Positions 15,413 through 23,568 of a stretch of DNA of 23,655 nt are shown here, piece by piece. Positions within the stretch are counted from its first letter, which is position 1; the number at the start of each line of letters is the position of its first letter. The translations under genes were made by a program, and so were the position numbers. The stretch is from an uncultured Oscillospiraceae bacterium (lineage in GTDB: Bacteria > Bacillota > Clostridia > Oscillospirales > JAAYXM01): positions 1 through 23,655 of the forward strand of contig CAKSEF010000023.1 in NCBI GenBank assembly GCA_934446465.1, written 5' to 3'. Under the pieces are notes generated by a model. That model had not been told where the DNA came from and made no database searches. It worked only from the letters and a program-made list of their open reading frames with translations.

Positions 15413-17866
15413 ATGCTTGAATTATTTTCAAAAGACAAATTCACCGAACTTCGGCGCGAATTTCTCAATCGTGAGTTTTCGCGCCTCAACGATGTTCAGA
15501 AGAAGGCAGTTTTTAAAACCGAGGGCCCGCTTCTGCTCCTTGCCGGCGCGGGGAGCGGAAAAACCACGGTCATTATAAACAGGATTGCCAATATAATCAA
15601 ATACGGGAACGCATATAACTCAAGCAAAATTCCCGACAGCATTTCGGATATGGACGCCGAAATACTCGCAGAGTATCTGAAAACGGGCGACAGCACTCTG
15701 AAGTCGGCAGCAGAAGCGGTTTGTGCGCTAAACCCCGCCCCGCCTTGGTCAATAATCGCAATAACCTTCACAAATAAAGCGGCAAATGAGCTTAAGGAGC
15801 GCCTTAAAAAAGCCGTCGGCGACAGTGCGGACGACATCTGGGCGGCAACCTTCCACTCCGCCTGTGTGAGAATTTTGCGGAAAACGATAGACAGAATAGG
15901 CTTTTCGTCCTCATTCACAATTTACGATGCGTCAGACGCGGAACGTGTCATAAAGGATATATGCACAGAGCTTAATATTGACACGAAAATGCTTCCCCCA
16001 AAATCCGTGCTGAACGTTATAAGCCGTGCAAAGGATTCCATGATGTCTCCTTCCGACTTCAAAGCCGAAAGCGAGGGCAATGCCCGACTCGAACAGGTTT
16101 CAAAGATATATTCAAAATATCAGGCACGGCTTAAGGACGCAAACGCGCTCGATTTTGACGATATAATAATGCACACGGTAAATATACTGCGCGATAATGA
16201 CGATATCCTCGACTATTACCGCAGAAAATTCAGGTATATACTTGTAGACGAGTACCAAGATACAAACCACGCACAATATCTTCTCGTCTCGCTTTTGGCG
16301 GGAGAGCGCGGAAATATATGCGTCGTCGGAGACGATGACCAGAGCATATACCGTTTCCGCGGTGCAACCATTGAAAATATACTGAATTTTGAAAAGCAGT
16401 TCAAAAACGCGGAGCTGATACGCCTTGAACAGAATTACCGTTCAACTTCCCATATTCTGAACGTCGCGAACAGCGTTATTAAAAACAATCAGGGAAGAAA
16501 AGGCAAGGAGCTTTGGACGGATATCCAAAACGGCCCGCTCCCGATAATTTTCCGCGCCGAAAATGAGCGTGAAGAAGCATCGTACATAGCCGAAAACATA
16601 ATTTCAAGACGCGCCGACGGCGCAAAGTTCTCGGAATTTGCGATTCTTTACAGAATCAACGCGCAGTCGATGCAGCTTGAAGGCGCGCTCCAGCGTGCGG
16701 GCATACCGTACCGCATAGTCGGCGGTATGCGCTTCTTCGAGCGTGCGGAGGTAAAAGATATGCTCTCCTACCTCTGTGTCATAGCAAACCCGAGCGATAC
16801 CCTGCGCCTGAAGCGGATTATCAACGTCCCCGCCCGCAAAATAGGCGGAAAAACGGTTACACTCATTGAAAGCCTCGCTCTGCGGGATGGAATTTCGCCA
16901 TATGACATCATACTCAAGGCAAATGATTATGCGGAGATACCGTCTGGCGCATCCTCCGCTTTGAGAACTTTCGGGGATATAATAGAATCCCTCAGAAAAA
17001 AATCGCATGAGTGCAAGCTCTCGGAGCTCTATGATGAGCTTATGGTTCAATCGGGTTACTCAAATGCACTCATCCTGAAAGATGACATAGAGAGCAAGGG
17101 TCGGCTCGAAAATATCATGGAGCTTAAATCCACCATTCTCGAATACGAATCGCGCAGTGAATCGCCGTCGCTCTCGGGATTTCTTGAGGAGGTTTCGCTG
17201 TATACCGACCTCGACAATCTCAGTGCCGACGAGGACAGCGTTACGCTGATGACCGTACACAGCGCGAAAGGTCTTGAGTTCGAGCGTGTTTTCATATCGG
17301 GTCTTGAAGAAGGAATGTTCCCGAGTATGCGCTCACTCGGAATTGACTCCGAGATCGAGGAAGAACGCAGACTGTTCTACGTTGCTTCAACCCGCGCAAA
17401 GCGCGAGCTGTTTATGACGTATGCAACTCTCCGAACCATGTTCGGGCAGACGAAGTACGGAAAGAAATCGCGTTTTCTCTCCGAGATACCGTCAAGCCTC
17501 TGCGAAATCCAGGGAGAGGAAGAAACCCGAAGCACACGCTCGTTCTCCGAAAGCTTCGGCGATTATGGGTTTGACAAAACGGCATACACGCGCACAACCG
17601 CCGAATTCCCTGCCCCGAAACATTATTCGGACTCCCGCGGAATTTCGTCGTCCTCTGTCGTTTCCGATTTAAAAAAGAATCAATCTGCAGCGGCAGGCGA
17701 AACGCTCTCCCCGGGCGACCGCGTCCGCCACAAGGCTTTCAAGGACGGTCTTGTCGTCTCTGCCACGCCGATGGGCGGGGATATACTTCTGGAAATCGCG
17801 TTTGACAATGCGGGAACAAAGCGTCTGCTTTACAAATCCGCCGCAAAGTTCATAACAAAGCTTTAA
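15413..17866 (+). CDS. pcrA: ATP-dependent DNA helicase PcrA/UvrD
   Basis: The 817-residue protein is a superfamily 1A helicase. Motif I is AGAGSGKT (44-51), Ia ITFTNKAA (117-124), then TFHSACVRIL, motif II LVDEYQDTN, III GDDDQSIYRFRGA, IV LEQNYRST, V VTLMTVHSAKGLEF and VI YVASTRAKRE. The C-terminus has GDRVRHKAFKDGLVVSAT, the PcrA-type Tudor-like domain that contacts RNA polymerase and UvrB. It unwinds DNA 3' to 5' in repair and replication-transcription conflict. Between motifs I and Ia there are about 66 residues instead of the usual 25 or so, an insertion of about 40. It is probably transcribed with hprK and glcK. Confidence 0.95.
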   Translation: MLELFSKDKFTELRREFLNREFSRLNDVQKKAVFKTEGPLLLLAGAGSGKTTVIINRIANIIKYGNAYNSSKIPDSISDMDAEILAEYLKTGDSTLKSAAEAVCALNPAPPWSIIAITFTNKAANELKERLKKAVGDSADDIWAATFHSACVRILRKTIDRIGFSSSFTIYDASDAERVIKDICTELNIDTKMLPPKSVLNVISRAKDSMMSPSDFKAESEGNARLEQVSKIYSKYQARLKDANALDFDDIIMHTVNILRDNDDILDYYRRKFRYILVDEYQDTNHAQYLLVSLLAGERGNICVVGDDDQSIYRFRGATIENILNFEKQFKNAELIRLEQNYRSTSHILNVANSVIKNNQGRKGKELWTDIQNGPLPIIFRAENEREEASYIAENIISRRADGAKFSEFAILYRINAQSMQLEGALQRAGIPYRIVGGMRFFERAEVKDMLSYLCVIANPSDTLRLKRIINVPARKIGGKTVTLIESLALRDGISPYDIILKANDYAEIPSGASSALRTFGDIIESLRKKSHECKLSELYDELMVQSGYSNALILKDDIESKGRLENIMELKSTILEYESRSESPSLSGFLEEVSLYTDLDNLSADEDSVTLMTVHSAKGLEFERVFISGLEEGMFPSMRSLGIDSEIEEERRLFYVASTRAKRELFMTYATLRTMFGQTKYGKKSRFLSEIPSSLCEIQGEEETRSTRSFSESFGDYGFDKTAYTRTTAEFPAPKHYSDSRGISSSSVVSDLKKNQSAAAGETLSPGDRVRHKAFKDGLVVSATPMGGDILLEIAFDNAGTKRLLYKSAAKFITKL

Positions 17867-17911
17867 ACCGATACATACCCATCTTTATTATTTATTGAGG
17901 TGAAGAAAAAC

Positions 17912-18337
17912 ATGAAAAAAACAGTATTAGGTATTATATGTGTTATTCTCGTTCTCCTGCCGGCAGGATGCGGCGGTGCATCGACATCAAACGCAAAGAT
18001 TGATTACGGCAGTTCTTCCGTCTATACGAAAGCGGATATGGATGATGCGATAGAGATAATTAAGAATACGCTCGGCTCGTGGGAGGGATGTGAATTGCAC
18101 AGTCTTTCTTATTCATCCGATGATTGTAATAATGCGGATAATATTGTTTGGATGAACGATTTAAACAATTCAAGTGATGTCAAAGAGGTTTTTACTCAAT
18201 GTATCATGTTCGAAAGCAGTTTCAGGTCTCCGAAAAAAGGAGGCGGGGCATGGGAACCCAACACTGAATATACATGGTCATGGTGGCTTGCCCGAAGCGA
18301 AGTCGGAAAGTGGAAATTGATGACCTGGGGTTATTGA
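17912..18337 (+). CDS. Small predicted lipoprotein, conserved clostridial family of unknown function
   Basis: The 141-residue protein has a Lys-rich start, a hydrophobic core and LLPAGCGG, a lipobox-like end with Cys20. Pro at the -3 position is not the usual Leu/Val, so lipidation is likely but not certain. The mature part contains the pattern YTKADMDDAIEIIKNTLGSW, a SYSSDD stretch and a Trp-rich end finishing in WKLMTWGY. I recognise this as a recurring clostridial pattern without a known function. The ATG at 17912 is chosen because GAGGTG (17897-17902) is then 9 bases upstream; an in-frame GTG at 17900 overlaps that site. It lies 45 bases after pcrA with no clear promoter; a terminator follows at 18487. 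Confidence 0.8.
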   Translation: MKKTVLGIICVILVLLPAGCGGASTSNAKIDYGSSSVYTKADMDDAIEIIKNTLGSWEGCELHSLSYSSDDCNNADNIVWMNDLNNSSDVKEVFTQCIMFESSFRSPKKGGGAWEPNTEYTWSWWLARSEVGKWKLMTWGY

Positions 18338-18486
18338 CGGTTGCAGGCAATGACTTCGTTTTGCCGAAGCGCCGAAAAAACGGTGCGGTGAAAAGAGAGG
18401 AAAAGACATTCCCGGAATCTTACAGTTCGGATACCGTAAGGTTGCCCGACAAAGCTTCGGCAGTAATTAACTTAAAAGACAGCAAT

Positions 18487-18517
18487 AAAACGAACCCCGA
18501 AATTCGGGGTTCGTTTT
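18487..18517. terminator. Bidirectional terminator between the lipoprotein and hydrogenase genes
   Basis: A 13-bp stem (18487-18499 with 18505-18517) has a 5-base loop, with A and T tracts at its outer ends. It lies 8 bases downstream of the hydrogenase stop on the minus strand and 149 bases past the lipoprotein stop. The 149 bases in between hold no convincing gene. Confidence 0.85.
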
Positions 18518-18525
18518 ACTTATGA

Positions 18526-20274
18526 TTATTTCTTTAGGCGCGGGGATAACGGCATGTCCCATCCGTGATGGTCGGTATGCAGGAGATGATGCGATTTTTC
18601 TCCGCACGGCTTTATCAGATAGTCCTCATAGAGCTTTATAATCTCGGGGTTTTCGTGCGAGAAGCGTATATCCTCGTTCGCATCGATTTGCCAAAGCATC
18701 TCACCGCGGACACCCGCAAGCTCTTCACCCTCGTGAATCGGCTGGCCGCCGCCGCCCGCACAGCCTCCGGGGCAAGCCATCACTTCGACAAAATCATAGC
18801 TTACCTCGCCGTTTTCTATATCTGTCATGAGCCTTCTTGTGTTTTCAAGACCGCTTACCACGGCAACGCTTATATTTCCGACACCGGGTATTGTGAACAC
18901 AGCTTCGCGTCGTCCGTCTTTTCCTCTTACTGCGCGGAAAGCGTCCGGGTCGGGATTCTTCCCCGTAATGAAGTAGTACGCCGAACGCAGTGCCGCGTCC
19001 ATAACTCCGCCCGTCGCGCCGAATATGACGCCTGCGCCGGAGCTTGTTCCGAGCGGTGAATCAAAATCGGTCTCGGGGAGCGTTGCGGGCTCGATATGGT
19101 CGCTTCTGAACATTCTTTCGAGCTCGCGTGTCGTTATAACTGCGTCAACATCGGGATCACCGCAGGCATCGTTCTGATTCGGCTGTGCGCCCTCGCTTTT
19201 CTTGGAGACACAGGGCATAACCGAAACCACAAACATCTTGTGCGGGTCTACGCCGATTTTTTCTGCAAAATAGCTCTTAGCGACAGCTCCGAACATCTGC
19301 TGGGGTGATTTTGCAGTCGAGAGGTTATCCGTGTAGTCCGGGAATTGCGAACGCACAAAGCGCACCCAGCCCGGGCAGCAGGAGGTGAACATAGGCCATC
19401 TGTAATTTTCTTTATGCGTGAAGCGTTCGATAAATTCGCTTCCCTCCTCCATGACCGTGAGGTCGGCGGAAAAGTTCGTGTCAAATACATAATCAAAGCC
19501 TATACGGCGCAGAGCCGCGGCGAGTCTCTTCGGCGACGCGGTTTTTTTCGGTATGCCGAGATTCTCCGCCCATGCGGCGCGCACCGCTGGCGCTACCTGA
19601 ACAACGGTCGTTATCTCGGGATTATGGATAGCTTCGTATACCGCCGCAGAATCGTCGCGCTCGGACAGCGCACCCGTCGGACAATGCGTTATGCACTGCC
19701 CGCACAGCGAGCAGTCGGTATCCGCAAAGTTCCGGTTTAGAGAAACGCCGACGCTTGTTCTGCTTCCTGTGTTTACTACGTCCCATATATTCAACGACTG
19801 GACTTTGTCGCATACCTGGATACAGCGCATACATTTAACGCATTTACTGTTGTGCCTGATGAGGTAATTGCTCTCGTCCCACTCGTTCTGCGGAACATCG
19901 CGCGGGAAATTGTTATGCACAAGGTTGAAATCGCGTGCAAGATCTTGCAGCGTGCAGTTGCCGTTGCGTATGCACATTGTACAGTTACCGTCATGCTGCG
20001 AAAGTATGAGACGGAGGTTTGTATTTCTCGCAGCTCTCACTCGCTCAGAGTTTGTATGTATAACCATACCCTCCGAAACCTTGTTTATGCAGGACGGAAC
20101 GAGCTGTTCCGTTCCTTCTATTTCAACCATGCAGATTCGGCATGCGCCGATTTCGTTTCTGTCCTTCAGATAGCAAAGGGAGGGAATGTTTATACTGACG
20201 GTCTTGGCGGCTTCGATTATTGAAGTTCCCTCATGCACGCGTACTTTCTGCCCGTCTATTGTAAGATTTACCAT
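18526..20274 (-). CDS. hydA: [FeFe]-hydrogenase catalytic subunit (prototypical group A)
   Basis: The 582-residue enzyme has, in order, a [2Fe-2S] domain (Cys34, 45, 48, 62), a His/Cys [4Fe-4S] site (His94, Cys98, 101, 107), two ferredoxin-type clusters (Cys145/148/151 with 198; Cys188/191/194 with 155) and the H-cluster motifs FTSCCPGW (296-303), MPCVSKKSE (353-361) and MACPGGCAGGGGQP (499-512). Cys299 is the proton-transfer residue. It makes or uses H2. The start at 20274 begins at the [2Fe-2S] domain. The upstream flavoprotein gene ends 6 bases inside it, so translation is coupled. The multi-cluster N-terminus and the neighbour imply electrons come from NAD(P)H, with ferredoxin a possible partner. 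The C-terminus is rich in His. Confidence 0.96.
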   Translation of the reverse strand: MVNLTIDGQKVRVHEGTSIIEAAKTVSINIPSLCYLKDRNEIGACRICMVEIEGTEQLVPSCINKVSEGMVIHTNSERVRAARNTNLRLILSQHDGNCTMCIRNGNCTLQDLARDFNLVHNNFPRDVPQNEWDESNYLIRHNSKCVKCMRCIQVCDKVQSLNIWDVVNTGSRTSVGVSLNRNFADTDCSLCGQCITHCPTGALSERDDSAAVYEAIHNPEITTVVQVAPAVRAAWAENLGIPKKTASPKRLAAALRRIGFDYVFDTNFSADLTVMEEGSEFIERFTHKENYRWPMFTSCCPGWVRFVRSQFPDYTDNLSTAKSPQQMFGAVAKSYFAEKIGVDPHKMFVVSVMPCVSKKSEGAQPNQNDACGDPDVDAVITTRELERMFRSDHIEPATLPETDFDSPLGTSSGAGVIFGATGGVMDAALRSAYYFITGKNPDPDAFRAVRGKDGRREAVFTIPGVGNISVAVVSGLENTRRLMTDIENGEVSYDFVEVMACPGGCAGGGGQPIHEGEELAGVRGEMLWQIDANEDIRFSHENPEIIKLYEDYLIKPCGEKSHHLLHTDHHGWDMPLSPRLKK

Positions 20275-22103
20275 TTTACAGTTCTTCCTCCCTTGAAGCT
20301 TCCGTAGCCGTAGTGGTCGCACCTCAGGCAACGCGATGATTCGGCATTTGCCTCCTGGCATGTCATCTCACATTCGATGCAGTCGAAGTCGTTCCTTCTC
20401 TCGGTTGCTTCGCGTTCGCTGAGATTGATTCTTCCGTGCTGCGGTTTGTCATTGAACTTGGGAGACGGCAGCTCGATATCTATATCTATCTCATGGTGAT
20501 ATCCGAGATATTCGTCGATGTTTGCCGCCGCGACCTTGCCTGCCGCGATTGCCTTAATCGCCGTGGCCGGGCCCGTTACACAGTCGCCGCCTGCGAATAT
20601 TCCTTCGCCCGAGGGGAGTCTGCTGTCCTCCTGTGCTATGATGTTGCCGTATTTAACGGCAATTCCCGACTGTTCAAAGCCCTGAGACTCAACTCCCTGA
20701 CCTATGGCAAGCACGATTATATCTGCGGGGATTCTCACTTCCTCCTTGTCCGCCGAGCCGGGACGCGGACGTCCGCCCTTATCAAACAAGCCTATTATCT
20801 GAGGCTGTACCCACAGAGCAACGGCGTTACCGTTCTTATCTGCCTCAATTCGAACAGGCGCCTGAAGCGTGAGCATCTCTGCCCCTTCGGCAAGCGCGCC
20901 CTCGACCTCTTCCGGGAGAGCCGTCATGTCGCACTGACGGCGGCGGTAGACACAGCTTACCTTCTCGGCACCGAGACGCAGTGCGCTTCGGGTCACGTCC
21001 ATTGCGACGTTTCCTCCGCCTATGACGACAACCTTCTTTCCCGTTAAATCCGGCATAATATTGTCGCCTATTCCGCGGAGCAGTTCGACTGCGGATATAA
21101 CGCCCGCGCTGTCTTCACCCTCCATGCCCGTCTTTTTATCTGTCTGCGCACCGATTGCAATGTAGAGCGCGTCATACTTCTTTTTGAGTTCGTCAAAGCC
21201 GATGTCCGTTCCGATATCGATCTCCGTATGTACCTCAATTCCGACAGATAAAATTGAATTTATTTCCTCGTCAAGCTTCTCGCGCGGGAAACGGTAATTC
21301 GGAATCCCGTAGCGGAGCATTCCTCCGAGCTGTTTCCGCTTTTCGTAAACGGTAACCTTGTGTCCCATAAGCGTGAGGTAGTATGCGGCGGAGAGACCGC
21401 CCGGCCCGCCACCTATTACCGCAACTTTCTTCCCCGTAGGAAGCGCGCACGGCGGGTTCGGCACGTTACCCGCGTTATTTACCGCAAACTTTTTCAGTCC
21501 GCGGATATTTATCGGGTCATCCAACATACTTCTGCGGCAGCGTGCCTCGCACGGGTGCTCGCAGATATAGGCGCAGGCAATCGGGAACGGATTGTCTTTT
21601 TTTATAAGGCGCACCGCGTCGGAGTATCTGCCGTCGGCGATAAGCGCAATATAGCCGGGGATATCGACTCCCGCGGGGCAGAGCGCACGGCACGGCACGG
21701 GGTTTTGGAGTGATGCAAGGCATCTGTGTTCTTTAATATGTGCCTCATAATCGTCTCCGAATCCCTGAATCCCTTTAAGAACAAGCTCCGCAGCGTTCCA
21801 ACCGATTGCACAGTCCGCCGAATCGCGTATCGCCTTTGCTGTTTTTTCAACAGTTTCAAGTGTCTTCATCGTTGCTTTTCCGTCAAGAATTTCATTCAAA
21901 AGCTTTGAAATCTGACCGAGTCCGACCCTGCACGGAACACATTTACCGCACGACTGAGCATGACACAAATTCAAAAAATTCAATGCCATGTCAACCGGGC
22001 AAAGTCCCGGAGGGCTCGCCGCGATTCTGCGTTCCATATTGCTGTACAGCCCGTCAACGACTGTCTGCGTCTCACTGGGTGTACGTATAAGCAATCTGCT
22101 CAT
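20268..22103 (-). CDS. NuoF-type [4Fe-4S] domain fused to a GltD/NfnB-like NAD(P)H oxidoreductase
   Basis: The 611-residue protein is a fusion. Residues 40-125 form the [4Fe-4S] domain of the NuoF/HydB family (SCGKCVPCR at 51-59, Cys98 as fourth ligand); the FMN/NADH-binding part of NuoF is absent. Residues 135-205 are the double-cluster domain of GltD (Cys138, 142, 177, 181, 185, 189). FAD and NAD(P)H Rossmann motifs follow (GGGPGG at 231-236; IGGGNVAMD at 361-369; YRRR at 386-389, which hints at NADPH; FAGGDCVTGP at 503-512). A C-terminal Cys-rich tail has CIECEMTC and CLRC. It likely feeds electrons from NAD(P)H to the adjoining hydrogenase. The start at 22103 is preceded by a GGAAGGGG site; the promoter is at 22162-22190. 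Confidence 0.9.
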   Translation of the reverse strand: MSRLLIRTPSETQTVVDGLYSNMERRIAASPPGLCPVDMALNFLNLCHAQSCGKCVPCRVGLGQISKLLNEILDGKATMKTLETVEKTAKAIRDSADCAIGWNAAELVLKGIQGFGDDYEAHIKEHRCLASLQNPVPCRALCPAGVDIPGYIALIADGRYSDAVRLIKKDNPFPIACAYICEHPCEARCRRSMLDDPINIRGLKKFAVNNAGNVPNPPCALPTGKKVAVIGGGPGGLSAAYYLTLMGHKVTVYEKRKQLGGMLRYGIPNYRFPREKLDEEINSILSVGIEVHTEIDIGTDIGFDELKKKYDALYIAIGAQTDKKTGMEGEDSAGVISAVELLRGIGDNIMPDLTGKKVVVIGGGNVAMDVTRSALRLGAEKVSCVYRRRQCDMTALPEEVEGALAEGAEMLTLQAPVRIEADKNGNAVALWVQPQIIGLFDKGGRPRPGSADKEEVRIPADIIVLAIGQGVESQGFEQSGIAVKYGNIIAQEDSRLPSGEGIFAGGDCVTGPATAIKAIAAGKVAAANIDEYLGYHHEIDIDIELPSPKFNDKPQHGRINLSEREATERRNDFDCIECEMTCQEANAESSRCLRCDHYGYGSFKGGRTVKW

Positions 22104-22161
22104 GTATTCTTCCCCTTCCGAATTGTTTTCAACACATATATGTATTAAAACACACTCATAC

Positions 22162-22190
22162 ATTTTATCAGATATGAATCACATTGGCAA
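22162..22190 (-). promoter_or_regulatory. Promoter of the flavoprotein-hydrogenase operon
   Basis: On the minus strand TTGCCA (22190-22185) and TAAAAT (22167-22162) are separated by 17 bases. The start near 22155 gives a leader of about 52 bases. Confidence 0.65.
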
Positions 22191-22200
22191 GTAAAATATA

Positions 22201-22237
22201 AAAAAAAGCATAACATTTGTTCGATGTTATGCTTTTT
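22201..22237 (-). terminator. Terminator of the traX/lipoprotein unit
   Basis: A 14-bp stem (22203-22216 with 22224-22237) has a 7-base loop and, on the minus strand, a run of seven T (22207-22201). It begins 10 bases after the lipoprotein stop and lies just upstream of the hydrogenase operon promoter. Confidence 0.9.
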
Positions 22238-22246
22238 AGCTATATC

Positions 22247-22684
22247 TCATTCTATTTCGGTAAGTATTAACGAGCCGTCTTTTCCGCTGATGCCGAGGCC
22301 GTATGATTTAACTTCCCCGTTTTTGCTTCTGTATGATATTCCGCGAATCGGGATTGTCTCCCCAAGTGATATGTATGCCTTAATCGGCTTTTCGGGCGAC
22401 AACTCCTCCGCCGAATATACGGTGTCTGTGATTTTCAGCTTTATATCGTTTCCGACTTCGTCAAATCCTACGTTTACAATTTTAAAATCATAAACGGTTG
22501 CATCCGGTACTATCAGAATATGCGTTTCTCCGTAATCGTCATTGTATTCGAGATATGACGGATACTTCGAGAGGGTGTCCGCATCCGCATAGCTTACGCT
22601 TACGTTCGCACTCTCCCCTTTTCCGCACGCGGAAAGGATTGCAACAAGCACAAAGAGCACCGCGAAAGGAAGAGTTTTTTTCAT
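22247..22684 (-). CDS. Small predicted lipoprotein of unknown function
   Basis: The 145-residue protein starts MKKTLPFAVLFVLVAILSAC, a lipoprotein signal with lipobox L-S-A-C and Cys20, so it should be anchored outside the membrane. The mature part is beta-rich and contains no motif I recognise. I chose the start at 22684 because the signal begins there and AGGAG lies a few bases upstream. An extended frame of 33 codons to the left in translation overlaps the traX-like gene and has no site. The gap to the traX-like gene is 11 bases, so both are probably one unit, ended by the hairpin at 22201. Confidence 0.85.
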   Translation of the reverse strand: MKKTLPFAVLFVLVAILSACGKGESANVSVSYADADTLSKYPSYLEYNDDYGETHILIVPDATVYDFKIVNVGFDEVGNDIKLKITDTVYSAEELSPEKPIKAYISLGETIPIRGISYRSKNGEVKSYGLGISGKDGSLILTEIE

Positions 22685-22695
22685 AACACTTCTCC

Positions 22696-23448
22696 TTACA
22701 TCAGTTTGACATTTCCCCACAGAATAACTCTTAATATTCCGCACAGAAAAAGGTGCGCGGGGTAGTAAATATAGAAAAACCATTTAGTTCCGAGCGGTTT
22801 TCCGAGTTTTCCGTTATAGCATGCCATGAGCGGGACTGACAGAATGACCCCGAATTGTATCAGTCCATAGACCTTATCGATAAACAGGTAATAAACGAGC
22901 GCATATATGGAGACGTAGAACATCATTTGCATTGTCTGTGCCTTAAGACTGCCTCTGCGGGAATTTATGCCGAGAATGGCGAGCACGGCGATACAGCTCC
23001 AATCCGAGCAAAATGTTACGGTGCATATGGCAAGAACAATAAGTACACGCTGCCAAGGCTTCGTTTTAAATCGGTTTTCATCCGTAAGCGCGAGGGCAAC
23101 AACACCCCATGCAAGAGACCATATTACGCTCGTCTGATTCAAAACCGACGTTTTAAAAGGCAGGAACGGGATTCCGAATGCAAAATTGTATGCAAAGTGC
23201 GACACAGACGCAAAGGCGAAAAGCCGTGTTATGTACTTTCTCAAATTCCTCGTGTGATTGTACCCTTCCGAGACCATAAACCACATAATCGGCGCAGTTA
23301 TACGTCCTATTATATGTATCAGAATTACCCACCATATCCGTGGATAGTTCGGATACATCACACAGGCAAGGTGGTCTGCCGTCATTGCGAAAATAGCAAT
23401 TATTTTAAGCTGATTGGAATTAAGTCCACGTTTTTCGTCCATTTTCAT
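22696..23448 (-). CDS. TraX-family membrane protein
   Basis: The 250-residue protein has about seven or eight hydrophobic segments and the TraX-family opening: LKIIAIFAMTADHLACVMYP, then IHIIGRITAPIMWFMVSEGY and HTRNLRKYITRL. The family includes plasmid TraX, which N-acetylates F pilin, and many chromosomal Firmicute proteins with unknown roles that resemble membrane acyltransferases. Chromosomal context here, with no conjugation genes, argues against a transfer role. The start could be either of two Met codons (23448 or 23442), and no strong ribosome site separates them. The promoter is at 23498-23525 and the leader contains an inverted repeat. The lipoprotein gene follows 11 bases after the stop. 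Confidence 0.85.
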   Translation of the reverse strand: MKMDEKRGLNSNQLKIIAIFAMTADHLACVMYPNYPRIWWVILIHIIGRITAPIMWFMVSEGYNHTRNLRKYITRLFAFASVSHFAYNFAFGIPFLPFKTSVLNQTSVIWSLAWGVVALALTDENRFKTKPWQRVLIVLAICTVTFCSDWSCIAVLAILGINSRRGSLKAQTMQMMFYVSIYALVYYLFIDKVYGLIQFGVILSVPLMACYNGKLGKPLGTKWFFYIYYPAHLFLCGILRVILWGNVKLM

Positions 23449-23468
23449 CTACCGCAAACATTTATTAC

Positions 23469-23485
23469 TGCGCGGAGTCCGCGCA
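23469..23485 (-). promoter_or_regulatory. Inverted repeat in the leader of the traX-like gene
   Basis: TGCGCGG (23469-23475), AGT, CCGCGCA (23479-23485) form a 7-bp GC-rich hairpin in an otherwise AT-rich leader, about 6 to 22 bases after the predicted transcription start. There is no T tract, so it is not a normal terminator. It could be an operator or an RNA hairpin. Confidence 0.5.
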
Positions 23486-23497
23486 CGTTCTATTTTC

Positions 23498-23525
23498 ATT
23501 ATACATATTTACGTTTTTTTGTCAA
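23498..23525 (-). promoter_or_regulatory. Promoter of the traX-like gene
   Basis: On the minus strand TTGACA (23525-23520) and TATAAT (23503-23498) are separated by 16 bases, a near-ideal sigma-A promoter. Its -35 box lies within the T-rich tail of the terminator before it. Confidence 0.85.
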
Positions 23526-23558
23526 TAAAATAACCGAAAGGCTTGCGCCTTTCGGTTA
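23526..23558 (-). terminator. Terminator of the partial gene at the right edge
   Basis: A 12-bp stem (23531-23542 with 23547-23558) with loop TTGC is followed, on the minus strand, by TTTTATTG. It starts 10 bases after the stop of the partial gene and runs into the traX promoter. Confidence 0.9.
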
Positions 23559-23568
23559 TGAGCAAAAA

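Noticed and set aside
18338..18486. Possible short gene or RNA between the lipoprotein gene and the terminator
   Set aside because: Only short, imperfect inverted repeats (TTCG/CGAA) are seen; no convincing promoter, frame or fold.
18274..18525. An 83-codon frame overlapping the end of the small lipoprotein gene
   Set aside because: It begins inside the lipoprotein gene, lacks a ribosome site, and its tail is encoded by the terminator hairpin.
19345..21713. Several long plus-strand open frames across the hydrogenase operon
   Set aside because: They are shadows of the high-confidence hydrogenase and flavoprotein genes; no ribosome sites or motifs support them.
22696..23448. TraX-like gene as evidence of a conjugative element
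   Set aside because: No relaxase, coupling protein or type IV secretion genes lie near it, and chromosomal TraX-family genes are common in Firmicutes.
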